A stretch of 64,000 nucleotides of DNA from Ketobacter sp963922875. GTDB taxonomy: Bacteria > Pseudomonadota > Gammaproteobacteria > Pseudomonadales > Ketobacteraceae. The first letter of the stretch is position 1. Every line of letters starts with the position of its first letter. The stretch spans positions 1-64,000 of the forward strand of contig CAWUJH010000010.1 in the NCBI GenBank assembly GCA_963922875.1, written 5' to 3'. Below, one piece after another: positions 50,956 to 58,661 of the stretch. A program made the translations under genes and the position numbers. A model generated the notes under the pieces. It saw nothing but the letters and a program-made list of their open reading frames with translations, made no database searches and had not been told where the DNA came from.

Positions 50956-52468
50956 TTCAGAAACTACTATTCCACCTGCGACGCAGGAAGCACCCTCAAA
51001 GCTATCCAAGGCATTCTGGTTTTTACTCCAGAACCTGTTTCGTAACGGCTCTCGTTTAATTCGACAATTCGAAAAAGACGGCGCGCAAGTGTTCACTCAG
51101 GGACAACAATTTCTAAGTGAAATACAACCCCATATAACACTTACTAAAAACGCGATAAAAGGCACTCCTCGTTATAAGAAAATTCTCGGAACCAGCGTCA
51201 GCATTGTCGCCAGCTATAAAACCTTGGCAGCTAAACAAGAATTCTTGAACGCGGAAGAATACGCCAGACAACTGTCGGACACACATACCAAATGCGCACA
51301 GAAAATCTACGATCTCTGCGTCGATCTACGTGGTGGCCTCATAAAACTTGCGCAATTTTTATCAACGCGCCAAGACTTGCTGCCTATTGAGTACTCTACC
51401 ATTTTAAGCGGGCTACAGGATAAGGTACCTGCGGTCAGTGGAGAACTCATTATCGCTCAAGTAGAGCAAGAATTGGGCGGCCCAATAACCGAGTTTTTTC
51501 AGGAGTTTGATAGTCAACCCCTGGCAGCGGCCTCCTTGGCCCAGGTTCACCGTGCCATCACTTTAGAAGGCCAAGCGGTCGCAGTGAAAGTCCAGGCACC
51601 CGGCATCAGTGAAATAATTGACATCGATATGAGCGCTTTAAAAGTTTGTAGCTGGATGCTTAAAGAGCTATTCCCGCAAATTGATATTGCCACCATTTCT
51701 TCTGAATTAATTCGATCAATTCAAAACGAGATGGACTATCGTGAAGAACTCGGCCATATGGATCGCTTTATTCATTGGCTAAAAGATGAAGAGAACATAA
51801 TCATTCCCCAACCTCTACATCATTTGTCCACCCAACGAATCATTACTATGGAGTTCATCGAAGGCGAGCGTTTAACGGACTATCTCGATCGTGCCCAACA
51901 CGAAGGTAAACACGAAAAGATTGACCGCTTAATGTCTACCATGATCCAAAATTTTTGCGCCCAAATATTTAAACACGGTCATTATCATGCGGATCCTCAT
52001 CCCGGAAATTTTCTAGTTACCGCTGAAGGACGCTTGGTTATGCTTGACTTTGGTAGCGTGCAAGCAAACACCAAGTCTCTAACGCAAGACTACGCAAAAT
52101 TAACCCTGGCTATACTGTCACAGCAAAAGGAAAGTTCAGCCCACCACTTGGACACCATGGGCTTTGAAACTCTGGATGGAAAACCAGATACATTAATTGA
52201 GTTCGCTCAGATCATGATGGAAATGTTCCAACAAAATGACGGCTACATTGGTGACATTGATCCTAAAGAACAATTGGATCAGCTCATGGTATTAATTAAA
52301 CAAAATCCGGTCACCAAATTACCCGACCATTTTGTCATGCTAGGTCGGGTATTTTCTTCTCTTGCAGGCTTATTTTTTCATTATCGACCCCAAATTGACT
52401 TGTTTTCTTTGATATTTCCCTACCTCGCTATCACTGCGGGAGAAGGGGCAGTTCACCGTAAAGCTTGA
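50924..52468 (+). CDS. ABC1/UbiB-like atypical kinase
   Basis: A 514-residue ABC1-family kinase-like protein. About 100 divergent N-terminal residues precede the family core: the motif that is KxGQ in UbiB reads KLAQFLSTRQDLLP here (about residue 140), the Ala-rich loop is LAAASLAQVHRA (about 208), the lysine lies in AVKVQAPG, and HADPHPGN and LDFGS complete the active site. No obvious C-terminal membrane pair is present. Members act in ubiquinone synthesis or lipid regulation. The ATG at 50924 has AAGGA eight bases upstream and overlaps the RHH gene by 32 bases. This is likely a paralogue rather than the main ubiB, since no ubi genes are near. Confidence 0.85.
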   Translation: MNPVTSISLNSSETTIPPATQEAPSKLSKAFWFLLQNLFRNGSRLIRQFEKDGAQVFTQGQQFLSEIQPHITLTKNAIKGTPRYKKILGTSVSIVASYKTLAAKQEFLNAEEYARQLSDTHTKCAQKIYDLCVDLRGGLIKLAQFLSTRQDLLPIEYSTILSGLQDKVPAVSGELIIAQVEQELGGPITEFFQEFDSQPLAAASLAQVHRAITLEGQAVAVKVQAPGISEIIDIDMSALKVCSWMLKELFPQIDIATISSELIRSIQNEMDYREELGHMDRFIHWLKDEENIIIPQPLHHLSTQRIITMEFIEGERLTDYLDRAQHEGKHEKIDRLMSTMIQNFCAQIFKHGHYHADPHPGNFLVTAEGRLVMLDFGSVQANTKSLTQDYAKLTLAILSQQKESSAHHLDTMGFETLDGKPDTLIEFAQIMMEMFQQNDGYIGDIDPKEQLDQLMVLIKQNPVTKLPDHFVMLGRVFSSLAGLFFHYRPQIDLFSLIFPYLAITAGEGAVHRKA

Positions 52469-52483
52469 CAGAATCAGCACAAA

Positions 52484-52517
52484 CTGGAAGGATGAACAGA
52501 ACTGTTCACCCTTCCAG
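52484..52517 (+). promoter_or_regulatory. Long hairpin between the ABC1 kinase and DUF1348 genes, touching the ribosome site
   Basis: Arms ctggaaggatgaaca (52484-52498) and tgttcacccttccag (52503-52517) form a 15-bp stem with one mismatch and a four-base loop. The right arm ends in CCAG, overlapping the AGGA (52516-52519) that serves the ATG at 52529. No T run follows. It may be an attenuator, a partial terminator or a translational switch. Confidence 0.6.
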
Positions 52518-52528
52518 GATTTGACGCT

Positions 52529-52996
52529 ATGACTGAGAAGCCTCCACTACCCCCTTTTAACCCAAACAGTGCTGCCCAAAAAGTTCGGATGGCTGAAGAT
52601 GCCTGGAATAGTCGCGATGCCGATCGAGTAGCGCTGGTCTATACGGAAGACACCCAATGGCGCAACCGAGTCGAGTTTCCAACCGGTCGCCAACAGGTAG
52701 CTGAGTTCTTACGGCGTAAGTGGGCAAAAGAATTGGACTATCGCCTGATCAAAGAACTATGGGCTTGCGCAGATAACCGAATCGCCGTTCGTTTTGCCTA
52801 TGAATGGCATGATGACAGCGGCCACTGGTTTCGATCCTACGGAAATGAGAATTGGGAATTTACCGCCACAGGCTTAATGCAAAGACGCTTTGCCAGCATT
52901 AATGATCTACCCATAGCCGACGCAGAGCGTAAATTTTTTTGGCCTTTAGGTCCGCGCCCTGACGACCACCCAGGCTTGAGCGAACTTGGTTTGTAG
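52529..52996 (+). CDS. DUF1348 family protein (NTF2/SnoaL-like)
   Basis: A 155-residue NTF2-like protein, recognised as DUF1348 by WNSRDADRVALVYTEDTQWRNRVEF and the ending FFWPLGPRPDDHPGLSELGL. It is cytoplasmic by sequence. No enzymatic function is known to me; members are small ligand-binding folds. The preceding hairpin overlaps its ribosome site. It is followed after 78 bases by the CoA-transferase gene on the same strand. Confidence 0.88.
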   Translation: MTEKPPLPPFNPNSAAQKVRMAEDAWNSRDADRVALVYTEDTQWRNRVEFPTGRQQVAEFLRRKWAKELDYRLIKELWACADNRIAVRFAYEWHDDSGHWFRSYGNENWEFTATGLMQRRFASINDLPIADAERKFFWPLGPRPDDHPGLSELGL

Positions 52997-53074
52997 CGGC
53001 CATAAAATTGACACCCAAAGGTGGCACTATTAAAGTGAAGTACGACTGAACTGACACTAAGGCTTCCTCCCGCT

Positions 53075-54358
53075 ATGACAACATTTGCTCGCACCGCACT
53101 TGAAGCCGTTTCTGTCATTGAGTCCGGCCATAATATATGGGTGCACTCCATGGCAGCAACGCCCTATCGCTTGCTGGAAGCACTTGCCAGCCATTCTTTG
53201 CATCATCAGAACATAAACTTGTTTCAACTTCATCTGGAGGGAGCTGACTGCCTGTCTAATGCAGTTGAAGGCGGTCATATTAATATCAAAGCGTATTTTG
53301 CCAGCCACTATAGTCGTCCGCTCATCGCCTCTGGCCACGCCGACTATATACCGATTTCACTATCGGAAATTCCACGCCTTTTTCGCTCCAGGCAGCAGAA
53401 ACTTGACATTGCTTTGATTCAGGTAGCACCACCTGATAAACACGGAATCTGTTCTTTAGGGATATCCGTGGAGGCTACTCGCGCTGCCCTGGAAGTAGCC
53501 AACATTGTCATTGCTCATATTAATCCACAAATGCCTCGTACCCATGGCGACGCTTTTATTCACCTTAACGCCATTGATATTGCCTATGAAGAATCAACAC
53601 CGATTCCTGAAATCATACCGCCGACCCTTTCTGAAACCAATCGCAAAATTGGCCAGCAGATTGCTGAATTGATTCATGATGGGGATTGTCTACAAATGGG
53701 CATTGGTGAAATACCTGACGCTACTTTGACATGCCTCACTAATCATAAAGATCTGGGCATACACACGGAAATGTTTTCTGACGGAGTGATTCCCCTGTGT
53801 GAGCGAGGCGTCATCAATAATCGCCGCAAACGCAAACACTCGGGCAAACTGGTAACCGGTTTTGTCATGGGCAGCCGCACACTTTATGAATTCGTGGATG
53901 ATAATCCAGAAGTTGTTTTTCTGGATATTGAATACATCAATGACGTGCGAACTATTGCTAAAATCCCCAACATGGTCAGCATTAACAGTGCACTGCAAAT
54001 TGATCTCAGCGGTCAGGTATGCGCCGATTCATTAGGCACCCATATTTATTCAGGTGTCGGCGGCCAATTTGATTTTGTTTTAGGTGCTAGCCTGGCAGAC
54101 AATGGCCGCTCAATTCTCGCCTTCCCAAGCACAGCCGGTGGCGGCAAACACTCACGCATAGTACCTATATTGACTCCCGGTTCAGGCGTCGTAACTCCCA
54201 GGGGTAACGTCAATTACATCGCTACTGAGTTCGGTGCCGTTAATTTGAAAGGAAAAAGTTTGGGCGAACGAGCCCGAGCACTCATCGGCATCGCCCACCC
54301 AGCCTATAGAGAAGAGCTAACCCGCCAGGCCTTTGACCAATGGTGCATTAGAGTATAG
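53075..54358 (+). CDS. Acetyl-CoA hydrolase/transferase family protein, 4-hydroxybutyrate CoA-transferase-like
   Basis: A 427-residue family I-type CoA transferase. MGIGEIPDATL and the catalytic Glu in HTEMFSDG (Glu232) are conserved. GVGGQFDFVLGAS and NYIATEFGAVNLKGKSLGERA are the CoA-binding regions. It would move CoA between acetyl-CoA and a short carboxylate such as 4-hydroxybutyrate or butyrate. The sequence does not decide the acceptor. It lies in a plus-strand series with DUF1348 and an SDR gene. No signal peptide is present. Confidence 0.88.
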   Translation: MTTFARTALEAVSVIESGHNIWVHSMAATPYRLLEALASHSLHHQNINLFQLHLEGADCLSNAVEGGHINIKAYFASHYSRPLIASGHADYIPISLSEIPRLFRSRQQKLDIALIQVAPPDKHGICSLGISVEATRAALEVANIVIAHINPQMPRTHGDAFIHLNAIDIAYEESTPIPEIIPPTLSETNRKIGQQIAELIHDGDCLQMGIGEIPDATLTCLTNHKDLGIHTEMFSDGVIPLCERGVINNRRKRKHSGKLVTGFVMGSRTLYEFVDDNPEVVFLDIEYINDVRTIAKIPNMVSINSALQIDLSGQVCADSLGTHIYSGVGGQFDFVLGASLADNGRSILAFPSTAGGGKHSRIVPILTPGSGVVTPRGNVNYIATEFGAVNLKGKSLGERARALIGIAHPAYREELTRQAFDQWCIRV

Positions 54359-54460
54359 GCACCACTCCAATTAAGCCATCCAATTAAGTCGTTGTTTAGA
54401 CACAGTGTCTACTCTACACTACGGATCCCAAATTAAATAATCTGCGGAGACAAAATCACC

Positions 54461-55270
54461 ATGAACGTGCTCATAACTGGCGGCGGCTCAGGGCTTGGTA
54501 AAGCGCTCGCACAAAAATATCTTAAACTCGGACATAGCGTGCTATTTACCGATATAAACCAAGCGCAAGGACAAGCAGCGTATCAAGAGTTGAAAACCTT
54601 AGGCGACGTCCATTTTGAAGTGGCCAATGCCACCTCAGACGAAGACTGGGGCAAATTAACCCAATGGGTAACAAACCACTGGGGCCATATTGATGTGCTG
54701 ATCAACAATGCGGGCGTAGCGGCAGCGGGCCGTATTGATAAAATTTCTATGGCTGACTGGGATTGGATTCTGGACATTAATTTGAAGGGTGTCATTCGCG
54801 GCTGTCATGCCTTTGTACCGATGATGAAACAAAAAGGTAACGGACAAATCATTAACATTGCGTCTTTAGCTGCGGTTGCCAACGCCCCCACCATGAGTTC
54901 TTATAATGTAACTAAAGCTGGCGTGGTTTCCCTATCCGAAACCTTACGACATGAATTGTCACCTTATGGCTTAAGAGTCAGCGTCGTTTGTCCCAACTTT
55001 TTTCAGACCAATCTTGCGGATAATTTACGCACCCCTGAAGCTGGAATGGAGTCCACTGTACGCAAGCTACTGGCCAGCGGCAAACTCAGCGCCGAACAAG
55101 TGGCGGAAAAAGTCATTCGTGGTGCAAAAAAAAATCAGTTTATGATTCTGCCACACATCGAAGGCAAAGCGCTGTTTTTGATAAAGCGTTATGTTCCGTT
55201 TTTATATAATATTGGCCTGTCAGACGCTGGCCGAAAACTGAAGAGAAAACTGGAATCGCAACCTAAATGA
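54461..55270 (+). CDS. Short-chain dehydrogenase/reductase
   Basis: A 269-residue NAD(P)-dependent oxidoreductase of the classical SDR fold. The nucleotide motif is GGGSGLGKALA (residues 7-17), NNAGVAA lies near residue 85, the catalytic Ser in NIASLAAV and the Tyr/Lys pair in YNVTKAG (about 149-153). GLRVSVVCPNFFQTNL follows. The C-terminus has a hydrophobic stretch that may bind membranes. The substrate is unknown, although an alcohol or keto-acyl substrate would suit the neighbouring CoA transferase. Confidence 0.9.
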   Translation: MNVLITGGGSGLGKALAQKYLKLGHSVLFTDINQAQGQAAYQELKTLGDVHFEVANATSDEDWGKLTQWVTNHWGHIDVLINNAGVAAAGRIDKISMADWDWILDINLKGVIRGCHAFVPMMKQKGNGQIINIASLAAVANAPTMSSYNVTKAGVVSLSETLRHELSPYGLRVSVVCPNFFQTNLADNLRTPEAGMESTVRKLLASGKLSAEQVAEKVIRGAKKNQFMILPHIEGKALFLIKRYVPFLYNIGLSDAGRKLKRKLESQPK

Positions 55271-55294
55271 AGCGCCATCCCTGCAAAAGATGCG

Positions 55295-55657
55295 TTACTG
55301 AATAATCTCGTTTGATGAATTATGGTCAAGTTTTTGTTTGACCATAATCATCAGCTTAGCGCGACCATGAATACCACAAGTCACCTCAATCATACCCTCT
55401 CTTTTCAACACCAGTTCGCGCTGCTCGCCCTGACCTAACTCGCCCAAGTCAAACATGTTGGCTGAACTCAAACTAAATACATTATGCTTGTGGGGATCCT
55501 GATTGGTGAATTGAATGGTATCTCCAACACGAGCTTCAATTTCACTCGCACTGAACTGCCCATCTCTCTGAAATACCTGAAAAACTTCGGCCTGGAGGGA
55601 AGGTGCAACGAAAAACAAAATACCGCAAATGCCTTGCCAACTAAAATGCTTCAACAT
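55295..55657 (-). CDS. Cupredoxin (plastocyanin/azurin-like) exported protein
   Basis: About 120 residues. A signal peptide (HFSWQGICGILFFVAPSLQA) is followed by a small cupredoxin domain. The candidate copper ligands are His in DPHKHNVFS, then Cys and His in VTCGIHGRAKLMI, with Met in the same loop, the pattern C-x2-H-x4-M expected of type 1 copper. It would carry electrons in the periplasm. I chose ATG at 55657 because the longer frame has no ribosome site and adds an unlikely N-terminus. It converges on the SDR gene and diverges from the adenine deaminase gene. Confidence 0.78.
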   Translation of the reverse strand: MLKHFSWQGICGILFFVAPSLQAEVFQVFQRDGQFSASEIEARVGDTIQFTNQDPHKHNVFSLSSANMFDLGELGQGEQRELVLKREGMIEVTCGIHGRAKLMIMVKQKLDHNSSNEIIQ

Positions 55658-55805
55658 GAAATACAACTGCTCTATTGTACATTTGTAAAGCATAGCCCAA
55701 CCATTGCTAGTATCAACTCTACCCATTGCTCTAAAAATCATCCATTATTGTTAATTGAATACTAAAACCAGGGATAGTTTAACAGTCCCTTTTCACAGGT
55801 GCATT

Positions 55806-57500
55806 ATGAAGGAATATCTCGAACGTTGCATTGATCAAGCCCTTGCTCGAATTCCCGCCGATCTGGTGATAAGAAACACTCAATTTCTTGATGTCATTAA
55901 CGGCGAGCTTGTTCAAGGGGATATTGCAATTTGTGGCGACCGCATTGTGGGCACCTGCGAGAGCTACCAGGGCGCCCAAGAAATCGATGGTAAAGATTTC
56001 ACTGTAGTACCTGGCTTCATCGATACTCACGTCCACTGCGAGTCCAGCCTGGTCACCCCGCAGGAGTTTGATCGATGTGTGCTCCCCAAAGGCACCACTA
56101 CAGCAATTTGTGATCCTCATGAAATCGCCAATGTATTAGGCAGCGAAGGCATAGAATATTTTTTGCAGTGCAGTGAACACACATTGATGGATCTTCGGGT
56201 ACAACTCTCTTCTTGCGTACCGGCCACCCACCTGGAAACGGCCGGAGCCGAACTCAATGCTGAGGACCTAATCCCGCTACGAGATCACCCAGCAGTGATT
56301 GGCCTGGCGGAATTTATGAACTATCCAGGCTTACTGGCCAAAGACCCCAAGGTTATGGATAAGCTTGCGGCCTTTCAAGGCTGGCACATTGACGGACATG
56401 CACCCTTGGTCAAAGGTCGCGAACTAAACGCTTATCTGGCCTGTGGAATCTGTACCTGCCACGAAACCACCAGCCAGGCTGAAGCCAAAGAGAAACTCCG
56501 CAAAGGCATGCATGTGCTTATCCGGGAAGGAACGGTTTCCAAAGATTTAACCGCCCTCGCTCCCTTACTGAATCCCCTCACCTCAAATGCTATGGGTTTT
56601 TGCACCGACGATCGTAACCCGCTGGATATCGCCGAAGAAGGGCATCTGGACTATTTAATACGGCGGGCCATAGCATTAGGCATCTCCCCGGACGATGCCT
56701 ACCGAGCCGCAACCTGGTCAGCGGCCCGGGCATTTGGATTGCGGGATAGAGGCCTAATCGCTCCCGGCAAACGGGCAGACCTCGTGCTACTTTCGAACTA
56801 TGAACAGTGTCAGGTCGCCCAAGTAATTTGCGCGGGGAAAGTGGTAACCCCTGCAAGCTTCACCACCCGAATAGTAGTCCCACCTATCGGGCTCGACAGT
56901 ATGAAACGCAACCCTATAAAAGTGAGCGACCTGGCCATACCGGCCACAGCGGGCCAAAGCTCCGTTATCGGCGTTAAGCGCGGCAGTATTATTACGGAGC
57001 ATTTGCGCTGCACCCCACCGCAACGAAATGGTCTATTCTTTGCAGCCCCCGATCAAGACCTACTAAAAGTCTGTGTCCTGGAGCGCCATGGCCATAACCA
57101 AAATATTGGCCGTGGCTTCGTTAAAGGCTTTAGCCTGCAACAGGGCGCGTTAGCCTCTTCCGTCGGCCATGACAGCCATAATCTATGCGTTGTGGGCAGT
57201 GACGACGCCGACATGGTCACCGCTATTAACCACCTCCTGGGAGTGGGTGGCGGCTTTACTATTGCCTTACAAGGCAAAATCATCGCGACGCTAGAACTGC
57301 CGCTAGCGGGTTTAATGAGCCTGGAGCCTTACGAACAGGTACACCAAAAACTATTGCAGCTTAGAACTGCGGTAAGAACCCTGGGCTGCTCCTTACCGGA
57401 ACCCTTCTTGCAGTTAGCCTTTTTGGCACTACCTGTGATTCCCCACCTTAAAATCACGGATCAAGGGCTCGTGGATGTTGACCAGTTTTGTTTGATATAA
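55806..57500 (+). CDS. ade: Adenine deaminase
   Basis: A 564-residue amidohydrolase that converts adenine to hypoxanthine and ammonia in purine salvage. Metal-binding GFIDTHVHCESSL (about residues 75-87) and CDPHEIANVLG are characteristic of Ade. The HIDGHAPLVKGRELNAYLACG block and the C-terminal domain (GVKRGSIITEHLRC, NIGRGFVKGFSLQQGALASSVGHDSHN) complete the family pattern. ATG at 55806 follows AGGTG; an upstream in-frame start 17 codons earlier is not supported. I see no purine riboswitch in the leader. Confidence 0.92.
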   Translation: MKEYLERCIDQALARIPADLVIRNTQFLDVINGELVQGDIAICGDRIVGTCESYQGAQEIDGKDFTVVPGFIDTHVHCESSLVTPQEFDRCVLPKGTTTAICDPHEIANVLGSEGIEYFLQCSEHTLMDLRVQLSSCVPATHLETAGAELNAEDLIPLRDHPAVIGLAEFMNYPGLLAKDPKVMDKLAAFQGWHIDGHAPLVKGRELNAYLACGICTCHETTSQAEAKEKLRKGMHVLIREGTVSKDLTALAPLLNPLTSNAMGFCTDDRNPLDIAEEGHLDYLIRRAIALGISPDDAYRAATWSAARAFGLRDRGLIAPGKRADLVLLSNYEQCQVAQVICAGKVVTPASFTTRIVVPPIGLDSMKRNPIKVSDLAIPATAGQSSVIGVKRGSIITEHLRCTPPQRNGLFFAAPDQDLLKVCVLERHGHNQNIGRGFVKGFSLQQGALASSVGHDSHNLCVVGSDDADMVTAINHLLGVGGGFTIALQGKIIATLELPLAGLMSLEPYEQVHQKLLQLRTAVRTLGCSLPEPFLQLAFLALPVIPHLKITDQGLVDVDQFCLI

Positions 57501-57624
57501 TAAATGCTTTGTTGTTTCTGGGTGGTTATTCCATCCGTATGTCTGGCTGCAGCTTAACCACACTGAATGCCAAACAGCCTGCTAAACTTCACTACTACGC
57601 GCACTAAATAATAAAGGCTCCCTA

Positions 57625-58236
57625 ATGAAAGGCACCCTATTTGTTGTCTCAGCCCCCTCAGGCGCCGGCAAGACCAGCTTGGTTAAAGCACTAGTGGAAG
57701 ACACACCTAATCTCCAGGTGTCCGTATCTCACACCACCCGTCCCCAGCGACCAGGCGAAACCAATGGCGTAAATTATCATTTCGTCTCCCCAGAGCAATT
57801 CGCCCAGATGCTCGATGAATCCGCATTCCTGGAACATGCCGAAGTTTTTGGCAACCTTTATGGAACCGCCACCAAAGGCGTTGAAGCACTCCTGGCGCAA
57901 GGTGAGGACGTTATTCTGGAAATCGATTGGCAGGGCGCCCAACAAATTCGCCGTCAAATCGCCGATGCCGTCAGCATTTTTATCTTGCCACCTTCTCGCG
58001 AGATCCTGAAAGAACGCCTGGAAGGCCGTGGCCAGGATTCGGAAAGCGTTATTTCGGGCCGCATGGCACAAGCCTCTGAGCAGCTTTCCCATTATGTGGA
58101 ATTTGACTACTTGGTAATCAACGACGTGTTTAACACCGCTGTCGCTGAGCTAAAATCCATCGTACTTAGCCAACGCCTGCGCAGCGAACGCCAGTCTCAA
58201 TCCCATGCTGCACTGATTAAAAGTCTCTTGTCATAA
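57625..58236 (+). CDS. gmk: Guanylate kinase
   Basis: A 203-residue enzyme that phosphorylates GMP to GDP. The P-loop is SAPSGAGKTSLVKAL (residues 8-22), the GMP-binding region is SHTTRPQRPGETNGVNYHF, and VILEIDWQGAQQIR and the lid ERLEGRGQDSE follow. Length and all signatures match Gmk. It stands first in the run gmk-rpoZ-spoT, the usual order in gammaproteobacteria. Confidence 0.96.
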   Translation: MKGTLFVVSAPSGAGKTSLVKALVEDTPNLQVSVSHTTRPQRPGETNGVNYHFVSPEQFAQMLDESAFLEHAEVFGNLYGTATKGVEALLAQGEDVILEIDWQGAQQIRRQIADAVSIFILPPSREILKERLEGRGQDSESVISGRMAQASEQLSHYVEFDYLVINDVFNTAVAELKSIVLSQRLRSERQSQSHAALIKSLLS

Positions 58237-58255
58237 CCTGGAAATACAGTAGAAT
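58228..58255 (+). promoter_or_regulatory. Possible sigma-70 promoter of rpoZ
   Basis: TTGTCA (58228-58233) and TAGAAT (58250-58255) are 16 bases apart, with the -35 box covering the gmk stop. The predicted transcript would start some 45 bases before the rpoZ ATG. Confidence 0.5.
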
Positions 58256-58309
58256 ACTCTGTTACTTTAAACACTCTTGTTAACCACCTGAACTACTTTG
58301 AGGTTAAAA

Positions 58310-58579
58310 ATGGCCCGCGTCACTGTTCAAGACTGCTTGGAAAAAGTAGACAACCGATTTTCATTAGTACTTATCGCCAGCAAGCGCGCTCGCCAGATTG
58401 CCACCGGCGGCAAAGACCCCTACGTGGATTGGGAAAACGACAAGCCTACCGTGGTAGCGTTACGGGAAATTGCCGAAGGTTATGTAGACAAGTCCATATT
58501 GAACCGCAAACCCGAACCTCGCGAATATCGCGACAACTCCTCATTTCATAGTGCATTCAATCCCGGCAACGAGGGGTAG
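58310..58579 (+). CDS. rpoZ: RNA polymerase omega subunit
   Basis: An 89-residue subunit that helps assemble beta-prime and takes part in ppGpp binding. The N-terminus ARVTVQDCLEKVDNRFSLVLIASKRARQIATGG is diagnostic, with the short C-terminal extension usual in gammaproteobacteria. ATG at 58310 follows GAGG; a start four codons upstream is less likely. It precedes spoT by 82 bases. Confidence 0.95.
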   Translation: MARVTVQDCLEKVDNRFSLVLIASKRARQIATGGKDPYVDWENDKPTVVALREIAEGYVDKSILNRKPEPREYRDNSSFHSAFNPGNEG

Positions 58580-58661
58580 GTTTTACACACGCCCTACATA
58601 CACACTGTTCTCTTTAGCGCCCAATCCCATTACACTATCCTCTTAAGGAGGGATTGAGCGC

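Noticed and set aside
55742..55805. Purine riboswitch in the adenine deaminase leader
   Set aside because: The leader is too short and shows no three-helix aptamer pattern or conserved loop bases.
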